Shown: one piece after another, positions 53,330-64,000 of the stretch
Layout of the letters: each line of letters begins with the position of its first letter
How positions within the stretch are numbered: position 1 is the first letter of the stretch
Made by a program: the position numbers and the translations under genes
Notes under the pieces: model-generated
What the model saw: the letters and a program-made list of their open reading frames with translations, nothing else
Databases searched by the model: none
What the model was told of the DNA's origin: nothing
Assembly (NCBI RefSeq): GCF_031877795.1
Contig: NC_133958.1
Coordinates: 4,960,001 to 5,024,000 of the forward strand
Reading direction: 5' to 3'
Length of the DNA stretch: 64,000 nt
From: Strix aluco
Taxonomy: Eukaryota; Chordata; Aves; Strigiformes; Strigidae

Positions 53330-56300
53330 ACTGGGAAGGCATTACCGAGAGCGAGGGTCAGGTCAGTGGCTTCCACCCCCCCAGCCCCCCGCTCCCCTCC
53401 CGGGGCTCCCCTGCCTGCACCCCTGAGCTGGCAGCGGGACTGAGTGACGCGGGGGTGTCCCCTCTCCCAGCAGGGCAGGGACATCTCTGATGCTGCAGGG
53501 AAGCATTATCCAACCCCCCCGCCGGCAGCTGGTGCCCCCGGGACAGGCACTGCCCGTTCCCAGAGGGCAGCAGCCGTGAGCTGGTGCCTTGGCCCTGGCA
53601 AAGGTCAGTGCTCGGGGTGGGGTGGGGGGTGGCAGCCCCAGCCCTGCTCCCCAGGATGACTCTGCTCCCCCCCCGGGAGAGCACCGGCTCGCAGGGTGGT
53701 GGGGGCTGTTACTCATTAATGGGATCTGCTGGCCAGACCCCCCAGTGGCTTTGGGTGCCGTCCCCAGTCCCCCGCCGCACCCACCCCTTGGCATCCAGGT
53801 ACCGCCTGACAGTCCCCCCCCAAGCCCATGCTGGTGACCCTGAGCGACCCAACCACGCTCCTGCGCCCCCCCCCCGGCTCCCTCCCTGCCCCTTTCCCAG
53901 CTCATTTCACCCCACCGCAGCCAACCTGGGGGCTACCGCCCTTCTGGGGGGGGGGGGGGGTGTGCGGATGCTGGTGCCATCCCTGGGGCTCATTTTGGGG
54001 GGTCCCTGGCAGAGCAGCACCCTCCCGCAGGCCGACCCCTCCACGGCAGGGGTCCGGGTGTCCCCAACCCCTCGTCCCCACTGGGGTCCCCCCCCCCATC
54101 TCGGGCCCCCTCCGTCCCCATCGCCTGAGTCAGCCGTTCCAGGCGGGAGCCATGTGAGGCCGCGCACACATGGCTCCCCGCGCGGCACAGAGCTGTATTT
54201 TTAGCCGACGGTATCAAAAGCATAATTATGTCTGTTGTTTAAATGCAGCCTCTTTTTCTGGCAGCCCCGGGGAGCTTTCAGCTGCCTCCCGCCGCAGAGG
54301 GCACAAGGAGGCACGATGCGGAGCTGCGGGCAGGGCGCTGCCCGTGGGCAGGGGGCTTGGCCGGGCAGGAGCTGAGACCCCCCCCCCTGTTGCCACCAGG
54401 CAGGTAAGACCTTCCTCCCCCACGCTGGTGGGGGGACACAGCACCTCTCTTGCATCCCCCCCCCACATTATGTCCTCAAACATACACCTGCCGTCACCCC
54501 ACCGGCGAGGAAGAGGATGGTGGGTGGGGAGCGCGGGGGCAGGAGGGGCTGGGGAAGGGGCGTTCGAGGTGACGGGAGCGTGGGAGGACACAGCTGAAGG
54601 AATGCTGCATATCCCACCCCCCCACCCCCCCCCGAACCGCCTGTCCCCCCCCTGTCCCCTCCCCAGGACCCGTCTGTCCCCAGCCAGCCCCGCTCACAGC
54701 CTGGCCCTGCCCGCGCTGGCACCGAGGACGATCCCAGGGCTGGACCCGTGTCCCTGCCACGACACCGCAGCCTCGGGGATTTTGGGGACCACGCTCGGGG
54801 TGGGGGGGGGAGTGGCTCTGGGGACCGAGGGAAACTGAGGCACTGCCTTGCTCTGGCAGGAGGAGCCGGGCAGCGAGCGGACAGGCAGCTGCCTGTCGAT
54901 TGTGACTCTTTTCCCGTCGCCTGCCCGGTGCCAGTTTGCCCATCGCCATGGCCGGCCGGCGGCGGGGGCAGAATTGGGGCCCGGGCTGAGGGCAGGAGAC
55001 CCCGACTGCTCCCAGGTAGGTGCTGTGGGGTTCCGGGCGAGCGGGCAGCAGGCAGCTGCCTGCCCAGTGTGCGGGGGGCAGAGGGCTGCCCGTGTCCCTG
55101 GCTGCCGTCCTAAGCCCTTGGCCCCTGGGACGAGCTTTTAATTACATCAAGGTATTTGAAGGCGGTTGCTGACGCCGGGGTAAACAGGAGTCCCGGGCGG
55201 GTAGGGGGGAGCCGAGGGGGTGGCACAGGACGGGCACTGGGATGCCTCGTCCTGCCTTGTCCTGCCCCGGGATGGGGATGCAGGGAAGGGAGCGTCCAGC
55301 CCCCCCTCCCGAGCATCCCCCCACCATGCGCACCAGGGGGGGGTTGGCCAAGCCCCCCGCTCCCCACAAACCTAACGGGGCCAAGTTGCCCTCGCCCCAT
55401 CCCCGCCGTGCGGCACCCGAGAGCTGCCGCAGGGATGGGGTCCCCGGGCGCTGCCCCCCCCCCCTCTTGGCGCGGGGTTAGGATGGGCAGGGGGTATTGG
55501 GGTGCGACCCCCAGCCTGGGAGAAGCGGCTCATCTCTCCCCCAGCAGCGAAGCGAGCGGGATTAGCGATGCTTACTCACCTCCCCGAAGGGAAAGCGGGA
55601 GATTAGGGCCGGCACCAGCGTCCGAGCCCGCGGCAGCGGGGCCGTAGCGGCTGCCCAGGCCCCGCCGTACCGGCAGCCAGGGCCGGAGGGGAGCGCAGGC
55701 TGCCAGAGCAGTTGGGCTGTGGCCCTAATTCCCAGAAAGCTGCTCGTGTGGGAGTGAGTGTCCTCCCGTGCCCTCCGCTCCGCCGCAGCCTCCAGACTCC
55801 TGAAGGTTTGACGTGGGGTTTTTTTTGCCTTGTTTTTTTATTTTTTTTTTTTTTTTAAGCACCGGGTGCAGATTAGCAAAAGCTCTTGCGGCCATCGCGC
55901 CCGGTGCTGGGCAAGGAGGAGGGGTGGGGAGGGGGAACGGGGCTGCCTTCCTCTGCCTGCGCCTTCATCTTCCTCACCTGCGCCACGGTGGAGGCAGGTA
56001 GGTGCGTGCCGAGCTCGGTACTGGGGCTGAGAGGAGGAGGAAGGAGGAGGAGGAGGAGGAGGAAGGGATGGATGGATGCAGAGAGAGCTGGAGGGGGCTC
56101 TGAGCAAACCACAGAGGGGCATGTTGAGTCCTTTTTGCATGAGGAAAAAGCTGATTTCAGGCTGTTTTCCCAGCCGCGGGTGGCTGGTGGGTCTGGGGGC
56201 TGCGGAGCCCTTCCCCGAGGTGCCCAGATGGGGCAGGGGATGTGGGCAGGACTGGCAGGGTCCTCACCTGCCTGCGCTGCCGGAGCACCAGCCCAGAGAG

Positions 56301-58850
56301 GGGCTGTTGGGGTACCAGGGAGCCTTTTGCACCAGGACCCCCGTCCGTCCCCCGTCCCCAGTGCTGGAGCATTCCAGAAGCCCCCCGCACAGCCACGCGT
56401 CCCCCCCCCGCCGCTCCCCACCGTGGTCGCAGGGGACACCGTGGGGACAGTGTCCCTTCACCCCTCGTCCTCGCTGAGTCTCTCCCCATCCTCCGGCGTT
56501 GAGCGGGGCAGGGATGCCAAGGTTTCTAATTCGGGTGTTTCCGGCCTCCCGCGGCGTCTTTCTGGCCAGCGCTTGGCTCGTGGGTGTTCGCACTCCCTCT
56601 GATTTAAGGGAAAAAACAAGGAGATTGGAGCTCTGCGGCCGGCTGTGCCAAGCCACCAAGGCAGAGCCCCCTCCACCCCCCGGGGGTGGGTTTCTTGGCA
56701 AAGCCTGAGCTGGCAAAACTCAAGCCCAGCCCAGACCCCCCCCAGATTGCCCTGGGGGACCCTCCGTGGGTCGTGCCGGGACAGGCAGGGAGCGGGGGGA
56801 CCCCGGCCGGAGCCGCTGTGCCGTGGGAGGCCGGCACGGAGCCCGCTCCCTGGGCTGGGGCGGGATGGTGGCCAAACCCCAAAAGAGCTTGCCGTCAGCG
56901 TGGCTTTCCCACGAGAGCCGCGCTGGCCCCGGGGAGGCTTCGCGAGGGCCTTGGGCTCCCCAGCACGGGAGGAGCAGCCCCGCCATGGCCGGGATAGCGG
57001 GGTGTGGGGAGGGCACAGCGCCCAGAGATGCTGCCCCAGTGCACGGTGGGAAATTCCCTCCTGTCCCTCCAGCATCGCCCCCCCCACTCCCAGGTCCCTG
57101 CTCCTTGCCCTCCCCCATCAAGGGCTGCTCATGGCCCCTCTTTGAGGTTTGGCACCGGGTCCTCATCCTCCTGGGCGTCCGCTGACCCCTCCGGCCGTGC
57201 CGGGGTGCTGCTGATCCTTCTCGGGGTCCGTGCTGGCTGCCAGCTTCCCCCCCACCCCCCCTGGAGCCGTCATCCCCGGGGAGGGGCGGGAAGGAACGGG
57301 AGGAGAGTTCTTCTTTCAGCACCTTCTCATCGCAGGAAGGCGCGGGCTCACCCACGCCCCGAGCCCTGTCTGGGTCCCCTCCCTGTTCCCTGGCACCCAG
57401 TGGGTGCAGCGAGCAGCAGCCGAGCACCGTGGCCCCCCCCCAAACCCTCCTGTCCTCGGCAAAAAGGGCTCGAGGGGGTCCCGCTGCGGCTTCACCCATG
57501 TTGGAGGTGGGATGGGGACCGGCGGGTGCCACTGCAAAGGGACCCTGGGGGCACCCAGCACCCCGAGCCACAACCGCGCCCCGGCCGGCGAGGGTTAACC
57601 GTGGCTCCTGGCTCCCAGCGGGCCCAGACCAGCAGCCGCTGAGCTGTAACGAAGGTCTGATGTTAATCACGCTGCTCAGCTCACGCGGCCGTGGCCTGGC
57701 TTCACCCCCCCGAGCCCCCCAGCCCCGCCAGCCCCCGGGGGGCCCAGCCGTGTCGAGCCGTGCCGGGGGAGGCTGCGGTTTATGTAAGGCGTGCGAGTTG
57801 TGCGCGGGGTGTCCCTGGGACACACGTACATTATGTAAGTGCTACTGGCACCAGCTCCCCCCCCACCCTCCCCAACTCTCCAGTCCCTCACTGGGAGCTC
57901 AGAAATGGGGCACCCACCTTGGGGGACCCCCTTTGACCTGCTGCTGCAACCGTGCGCCCGGCTGGAGCTTCACCCCCGAGAGCTGGGGGGTTTGGGGTCG
58001 GTGTGTCTTGGGGAGATGCTGGCAGGGGGATGGGTCCCAGCTCTCGCCCGGTGGGCTGTGGGGCACGGCTGGGGGGTGTGCAAGCCCAGTGGGCTACAGG
58101 GAGGGGGATTAAGTGGCCCCAGATAGCTCGTGCTCTGCGTTAGCCCCTCGGCACCCCTTGGATCCCACCCTGCCCTTCCCACCCGGCTGCTGCACGCTCT
58201 GCAGGCAGGAGGGGAGGCAGAGGAGCGCTGCCTTCATCCCAGGCAGCCGGGGGAGGGATGGTGGCAGGGGGACAAGGCTCAGCTGCGAGACAGGGCGACC
58301 TTGGACTGTCACAGTGGCAGCGTGCGTTGAGGCCAAATCCTCACCATTTGGGCAAAACCGAAGGGCTTGTGAACTCTGTGCCAGGCCGTGCCACCACCCG
58401 CCCCCCCCCCCCCCCCCGCCGCCACCTCCCCTGGGCACCAGGACTGGGGCGTTTGGCCCATCCCGGCATTTCTCCCGTTCCAGTTTCACCTGGAGCGGGC
58501 GGCCGGCACCTTTCATGGGCCTTGCCGAACAAAGGGCGCTTTCTTCGCGCGGGGCAGAGCACACCTGCCCGCCTTGGCACCCGCCGCCAGTGCCCCTGGG
58601 GCTGGGTGGCACCCCCCCGGCACGGTGCCGGTTCCCGGGCGTCAGCACCCTCTCGCCCGCCCAGTCGCTGTGGGAGCCGGCGGAGGCTGCACGCTGGCGG
58701 GGAGCTGAGCCCTCACCATCGCCTTGTCCTGCCGTCGCTCGCCCCAAAGATGCTCAAGGCTGCCTAGAGCCGGGGGGAAGGTCCTGCTCGCCGCCACCGA
58801 CGCTCCCTTGGGTGCCCCTCGCCCCCGCAGCACGCTGGGACTCCCTCCCC
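53330..58850. other. Intergenic gap, REEP4-HR
   Basis: 5.5 kb of GC-rich DNA without a gene that I can support. Short A/T-rich islands at about 54188-54255 (GTATTTTTAG, TAATTATG) and 55808-55860 (T-rich) stand out and may be regulatory or old repeats. Confidence 0.4.
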
Positions 58851-58898
58851 CCAGCTCATAGGACAATAGGCAGGAGGAGCACGAAGCCCCCCAGGCCA

Positions 58899-59012
58899 AT
58901 GGATCGAAAACTCCAGCTCCAGCATTCGGAGAAGAACATCCCCAGGGCCACCCGGGTGGCTTTTTGCCTCCTCCAGATCCCGGAGCCGGATCCCTTCAGC
59001 CTGTGGGTTTAG
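58899..59012 (+). CDS. Upstream ORF in the HR 5' leader, U2HR-like (37 aa)
   Basis: A 37-codon ORF (ATG 58899-58901, TAG 59010-59012) whose C-terminal half reads AFCLLQIPEPDPFSLWV. Mammalian HR mRNA carries an inhibitory uORF, U2HR, whose peptide I recall as containing CRILQIPESDPSNLRP; length (34 versus 37) and the LQIPExDP core agree. It precedes the HR start codon by about 1.2 kb of genomic DNA, consistent with a 5' UTR exon ending at a GT donor at 59147 (CTCCAG/GTAGCT) and joined to an acceptor at 60084-60086. The leader exon's start is not resolved. Assignment rests on recalled sequence and position. Confidence 0.65.
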   Translation: MDRKLQLQHSEKNIPRATRVAFCLLQIPEPDPFSLWV

Positions 59013-60086
59013 GTGCTCCCACCACCCGCGCCCCCCGCCCCACACCCCCGGCTTCGCCTCTCCGGGACCCTGTGCCGCCGGCGGAGACACCCGCTCGTCC
59101 TCGGTGCTGCAGGGGAGGTGGCGGGGTCCCCCCATGGACCCTCCAGGTAGCTGGTTGTGCTCGGGGGTGCTCGGCGAGCTGTGGGACCGGCTGCTTGTGC
59201 TCTGGATGGGGCAAAGGGCAGGGGGGTGGCTGGGGGGACCCCAAGGGTGCTGTGTGGTGGGGCAGCGGGTGCCCCAGGGTGCTCCCGAGCAGGGGCTTGG
59301 GCAGCAGCGTGGGAACAGGGACTAAGGGCACGTGACGGGGACGGGCGGCTCTGGGGACACACGCTCCTGTCCCCGTCACAGCCGCCTGCCCGGCCATCGG
59401 GGTGGCTCTGTCCTACCCAGGGCTGCGGTTTTGCCGCGGTGGCTCAGAGCAGAGGGACCCCGTGTCTGTCCCCCTGGGACAGGGCAGGCTGGGGGACAGC
59501 AGGTGGCATTTACTCTGCCGGGAAGTGATGCCATCGCCGGCTGCTGCGAGGGCTGGCTCTGAACCCCGCGTCTGCGTGTGGCCTGGGTCCTGGAGGAGCG
59601 TTAATCCAACAAATCCCCCCAGGCATTTCTACCAGGAGGGGCCCCTGGGAGCTGGGAGCTCCCCCCCTCGCTGCAAACCCTCCTGGGAAGTGCAGCCCAG
59701 CCCTGGCCGGAGGCAAATACCTGCGCGGGGCAAGGCCTCCCCACGCTGGGTGCCAGCGGCCGGGCGCGGGGCCAGGCTGGGTGCGGAGGGACGGGTGGGC
59801 GCGAGGTGCGTCCTGGCCGCCAGCCCCCCCCCCCCGGGCTGGGTGCAGGAGGGACGGGATGGGACGGGCAGGGGACCAACGCTCCAGCCACGTGCCCTCC
59901 CCGCATTGGGCATCCCGCCGGATCCCGCGAGGCACGGGAGCTCGGGGTCCCCTCGCCGTGCTGGCGAGTCTCCCATCTAGCATGGGAGGAGGGAGCTGGG
60001 GGGGTTGAAAGCAGCGCCCCCACCCTCCCACCCCAACCCCATCAACCATCCCTGTGCCTCAGTTTCCCCTCATTGCCACCCCGCAG

Positions 60087-60137
60087 GGTCCGGTCAGCCC
60101 GGGACGGCGCTGAGCACCACATGAGTGGCGGAGCAGC
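60087..60137 (+). other. HR: HR 5' UTR part of exon 2 (predicted)
   Basis: A CCCCGCAG acceptor ends at 60086. The 51 bases from there to the ATG at 60138 would be leader. One out-of-frame ATG occurs at 60121. Confidence 0.5.
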
Positions 60138-63100
60138 ATGGCCAGCGACGCGAGGATGGGGGAGACCCCGGCGCAGTGGAGGAGAACCCAGGAGGCGACG
60201 CCGGACGCCCGGGGGGTGGAGAGCAGCGGGGTGGTTTTACCCCAAAGCGCCGCTGCCGAGCTGGGACTCCCAGGCTACCTGGAGCCTGGCAAGCTGAGCT
60301 ACGGGACCGAGAAGGGGTGTCCCTGGAGGGGCTCTGAGGGATGTTTGGGGCCAGGCCGGGAGCTCGCCAGTGGCCGGCTGGGCTGTCCCTACCCCCCGGC
60401 GGCACCGTGCCTGCGGGACGCCCTGTGTCACCCCAAGGATGGAGCCGAGCTCCCGCCGCTGCTGCCGCCCAGGAATGGGCAACCCAAGGCGGGTTGGGCC
60501 GAGCCCTGCAAGGAGCACACAAGGCCACGGTGGGCTGAGGCCGTGCTGGCCCCCTTGGCCCTCTACAGCCACGCGTATCACCGCTACCCCCTGCCCTTCC
60601 CGGGGCTGGACACCCAGCGCCCCGGCAGTGCCGGCAAGCCCCGTGGTGCTGCGGGGGACGGAGCCGGTGACCCCCCGGCTTTCCACCACTGCCCCTTCCT
60701 TGTGGAGGCCAAGCACAGCCCCTTCCTCCTGTCCTCGCTGCTGCCCGCCGGAGCCCCGGCTGACCCCCCGTTTGGCACCGGGGGGCCGGAGGCACCGGGG
60801 ACGATGGGTGATGGGTGTTTTGGCGGCGGGGACTGGCACTTGGGCTCCTACGCGCCTGCCTGGGGCCAGCCCCTCTATTTGGGGCTCCCATCGAGGTGTA
60901 AGGTGGCTCCGGGCCCCTTCGACGATTGCTCCAGCTCAGGGAACAAGGTAGGCAACCCCGGATGGCCGCGCTGGTGCCCGGCTCCGACGGCGGCACCGCT
61001 CTGGCTCCCCCAGCCTGGCTCCAGAGCGGGGATACATCGGTAGCCCCCCACCCCGAGTGGGACGCAGCCCCCCGCTTGCTCCTGCAGCTTGGCAGTGGGG
61101 TCCCCAAAAAAAAGATGATTCTCTCCTCCCCGAGGCGGCCCCGCAGCATGATGCAAACCCCCCTGGGCTGAGTCACGGCGGCCGCGGCACAGAGGCGGCG
61201 AGAGGCAGAGCCCGTGGGTGCGCCCGTCGCACCCGCGCCGCTGCGGCTCCCCATTCCTTTCCCACGCGGTTGGGGGTGACACGGGCACCCCACGGGCTCA
61301 GCCAGATGGGGCGGGAAAGCACCGGGCAGCTGCCCAGCTTGGCAGGGTGGTGGTGGGGAAACTGAGGCAGGGCTGCGGGGTGCTCCCCATCACCACCTCC
61401 CAGCCGTCTGGGTGATGGAGGTGGGGATGGGGACCCACATCTGGGGTGACACCAGTCCTCTGCTCCCCTCCAGGAGTTTTTTGTCAAGAAAGAACCCGGC
61501 TTCCACCCCCCGGCCAAGGACCAAGCGCCATCGCAGCTGCTGGGCAAGGGCCAGGCGGGGCAAGACGGAGCTGGCGAGGGGGAACCGGCAGTGCTGGAGC
61601 TGCCGGGAGCCCTGTGGAGGGATGGCCAAGGGGGGGGCAGCTTGAGTCTGCCCGCTCCCCATCCCCGCACGCCTCCCCCCAGCGCCAGCCACCCCCTCTT
61701 CCTCCCACAGCCCGGCATGGCGGGGGGCTGCGGGGGTCCCTGGGTGGGCACACAGCCCCACGCCACCGATTCTCCCCTGGAGCCGGTGCCAGGCCAGCCC
61801 TCCGAGCCCAAAGATGAGCACTTGGGCTACCAAAGCCTCCAGCCCGGCTCGTCACCGGGATCAGGGGACCCCGACCCGTCGCCTGCGCTCACGGATGGGC
61901 ACTACCCGCCGGCCCTTGCCAAACTGGAGCAGCCCCCCGCTTGCCTCTGCACCGCGCCGGGCTGCGATGGGTGCCCGGCGGTGGGCTATGGGGTGCTCGG
62001 CCCCTTCGAGCCCACCCTGGGCATCCCGGGGAGCCGTTTTCCGTGCCCACCCAGCAACCACACCAAGCTGAAGAAGACGTGGCTGACGCGGCACTCGGAG
62101 CAGTCGCTGCCGCCCTGCAAGGCCCCGCGGCGGGACGGTGGCACCGAGCTGGCTGGCGAGGGCAAGCGCTCGGCTAAACGCCCCCACGGCCCCGCCGACG
62201 GCCCCCGCGCTGCCACCGAGGACGCTGGGGCAGCCAAACGGGGCGCAAAGGCCACCAAGCACGTGGCCGTGGCGTGGCCGGGTGACAGCACGGAGAGCGG
62301 AGGGGACCCTGAGGAGGGGAGGATGGAGCTGGGAGGAGGAGGTAAGGCAGCGGGGCCGGGGGGAGGGCGGTGGCAGCGCCCCGTCCCCCAGGGAAATTTC
62401 GCATCCCAGTTGCCAGCGCCCGCGACACGAGCTCTGAACACGTGAGGGTTGGGGAACCTGCTGCGCTCAGGTTTTTTTTCCCAGCATGGCTGGGTCTGGA
62501 AGCAGCTCCCAGGGTGGGGGTGTCTAGAAATGCCCCTTTGGGGCAGCACAGCACCCTTGGGTGTCATGTCCAGGGTGGGGGGGTGGCAAGTGCCATCGCG
62601 GAGTCGGAGCCCTCCTTGGGGCGGTGCCAGCAATCTCAGCCCTGACCTCTTGCAGATCTCCAGCCCTATTTTCCAGCCCTACTTTCTGGCCCAGTTTCTG
62701 CGGCATCCCAGTCCCCCCCCTGCCACCCCCCCGGGCTGGTGTGTCCCCACTCAGGGTGTCCCAAAGTGCGTCCCGTCTCCCCCAGACCCGCCGAGCCGTG
62801 TCGGGCCGTGGTGCCTGCAGAGCGTGGCCTGCACCGCCCTGCCCGACAGCATCCCGCGGTGCTGTGCCTGCGCCGCCCGGGCCGGGGGGGACCCCGAGGG
62901 GGAGGAGGAGGAGGAGGAAGAGGAGGAGGAGGACTGGGATCCCCCTGAGAGCACCTGCAGACTGCTGCACTTCCGCAGGTGAGCCTGGGCCGGGGGGGAT
63001 GCATGGTGGGATGCATGGAACAGCCTAACCCCGCTTTTGAGCAGCCCCTCTCATCCCCCTGCTTTAGAGAATCCTCTCCTGTCACCCCATTTTTGAGCAT

Positions 63101-63961
63101 CCTCTCCCCTCACCCTGCCTTTGAGCATCCCGTTTCATCACCCTGCCTTAGAGCATCCTCTCCTGTCACCCTGCTACTGAGCATCCTCTCCCATCACCCC
63201 ATTTTGGAGTACCCTCTCCCATCACCCCACTTTAGAGCTTCCTCTCCTGTCACCCCACTTTTGAGCACCCTCTCCCGTCACCCTGCTTTTGAGCTTCTTC
63301 TCATCACCCCATTTTTGAGCACCCTGTTTCATCCCCCCACTTTTGAGCATCCTCTCCCATCACCCCACATTAAAGCACCCTCTCCTGTCACCCCATTTTT
63401 GAGCATCCTCTCCCATCGCTTTTGAGCATCCTGCTTCATCCCTCCAATTTCGAGCACCCTCTCCCGTCCCCCCACTTCGGAGCACCCCCTCCGGTCCCCT
63501 CTCCCCCGCAGGTTTGCCCTCGGGGCCGGCGGGGAGCTGAGAGTCGATGGTTTCTGCACCCTGGGGGAGGCGGAGGGGGAGACGTTGCGGCTGGATGCGG
63601 CCGGCCCCGAGCGAGGCCGCAGGAGCGCGGGCAGCAGCCTCTGCCTGGCCAAATACTTACTGGGGGTCCTGGGGGACCCCTTCTGCGAGGCCGTCCGCAG
63701 GGACAGGGACACGTGGCCGGGACCCCCCGAGGGTAAGCGGGGGACGGGGGTGTGGGGCGGGGGGTGGCGCTGGGAGCGCTGGGGGGGGGCTGAGGGCTGT
63801 GTTTCCCACAGGGGTGACGGCCTGGCGGCGGGGGGAAGGAGCCCCCCAGCTGTGTGACGCCTGCCAGCGCGGCTTCTTCAACTCTCACTGGAGCTGCGCC
63901 AGATGTGGCTTCCAGCTGTGCCCCGACTGCCACCGCAGCAGGCGGGAGGCTGACGGCCGCG
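60138..63961 (+). CDS. HR: HR, hairless transcriptional corepressor (5' part; runs off window)
   Basis: Nuclear corepressor of thyroid hormone, ROR-alpha and vitamin D receptors with a C-terminal JmjC domain (not reached here). Coding exons seen: 60138-60947, 61474-62341, 62786-62978, 63512-63732, 63812-63961; 747 codons and 1 nt. The diagnostic stretch is SNHTKLKKTWLTRHSEQ, nearly as in human HR. Also seen are a poly-glutamate run in exon 4 and, in the last exon, the HR zinc finger CDACQRGFFNSHWSCARCGF with CPDC downstream. The remaining N-terminal region is Pro/Gly-rich and poorly conserved. The start at 60138 (MASDARMG) is chosen as the first in-frame ATG after the acceptor. The acceptor for exon 4 (62785) is phase-matched; an earlier CAG at 62652-62654 would break the frame. 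Confidence 0.9.
63030..63470. repeat. 28-bp minisatellite in HR intron
   Basis: About 15 imperfect units of CTTTTGAGCATCCTCTCCCA followed by TCACCCCA, filling most of the intron between the exons ending 62978 and starting 63512. Confidence 0.9.
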
Positions 63962-64000
63962 GTACGGGGACGGAGGGGACGGGGACGGGGACGGGGGTGT

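Noticed and set aside
62655-62978. HR exon 4 starting at the earlier CAG (62652-62654)
   Set aside because: The preceding exon ends in phase 1, and only the acceptor at 62784-62785 restores the conserved frame CLQSVACTALPD.

Overview
This window looks like vertebrate nuclear DNA from a bird. It is very GC-rich with short introns, and the interspersed repeats I can recognise are 5'-truncated CR1 LINEs. Gene order matches human 8p21.3 (PHYHIP, BMP1, SFTPC, LGI3, REEP4, HR), a block I recall as lying on a small GC-rich microchromosome in birds. All calls come from reading exons, splice signals and remembered family sequences; no alignment was run.

Layout, left to right. (1) 1-1.1 kb: last exon and 3' UTR of PHYHIP (+). 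(2) 1.95-22.8 kb: complete BMP1/tolloid (-), 20 coding exons (974 codons), plus an alternative terminal exon giving the short BMP-1 isoform (718 codons). (3) 22.8-26.9 kb: non-coding interval with a polypurine tract, minisatellites and a near-identical 287-bp inverted repeat. (4) 26.9-35.0 kb: a compact collagen VI alpha3-clade gene (+) with one N-terminal VWA domain, a triple helix of about 341 residues, two C-terminal VWA domains and a Kunitz domain. (5) 36.5-41.4 kb: two tandem surfactant protein C genes (-). The right-hand copy is conventional; the left-hand copy carries a cysteine-packed N-terminal insertion. (6) 42.2-46.3 kb: LGI3 (+). (7) 47.7-51.2 kb: REEP4 (+), with a phased promoter repeat and a 24-bp intronic minisatellite. 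(8) 51.2-58.8 kb: intergenic, with one CR1. (9) 58.8-64 kb: 5' part of HR (hairless, +), including a short upstream ORF resembling mammalian U2HR, and running off the window at the zinc-finger exon.

BMP1 is the procollagen C-proteinase, and its neighbour here is a new-looking collagen VI-type chain; SFTPC is an alveolar surfactant proprotein. PHYHIP and BMP1 converge, as do the collagen gene and the left SFTPC copy. BMP1 and the collagen gene diverge from a 4.1-kb interval, and SFTPC copy B and LGI3 diverge from a 0.9-kb interval. The points most worth follow-up are the short alpha3(VI)-type collagen, the cysteine-rich SFTPC paralogue, the U2HR-like uORF and the inverted repeat that ends next to the collagen start codon. 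I saw no retroviral or other virus-derived element, CRISPR array, tRNA or rRNA.
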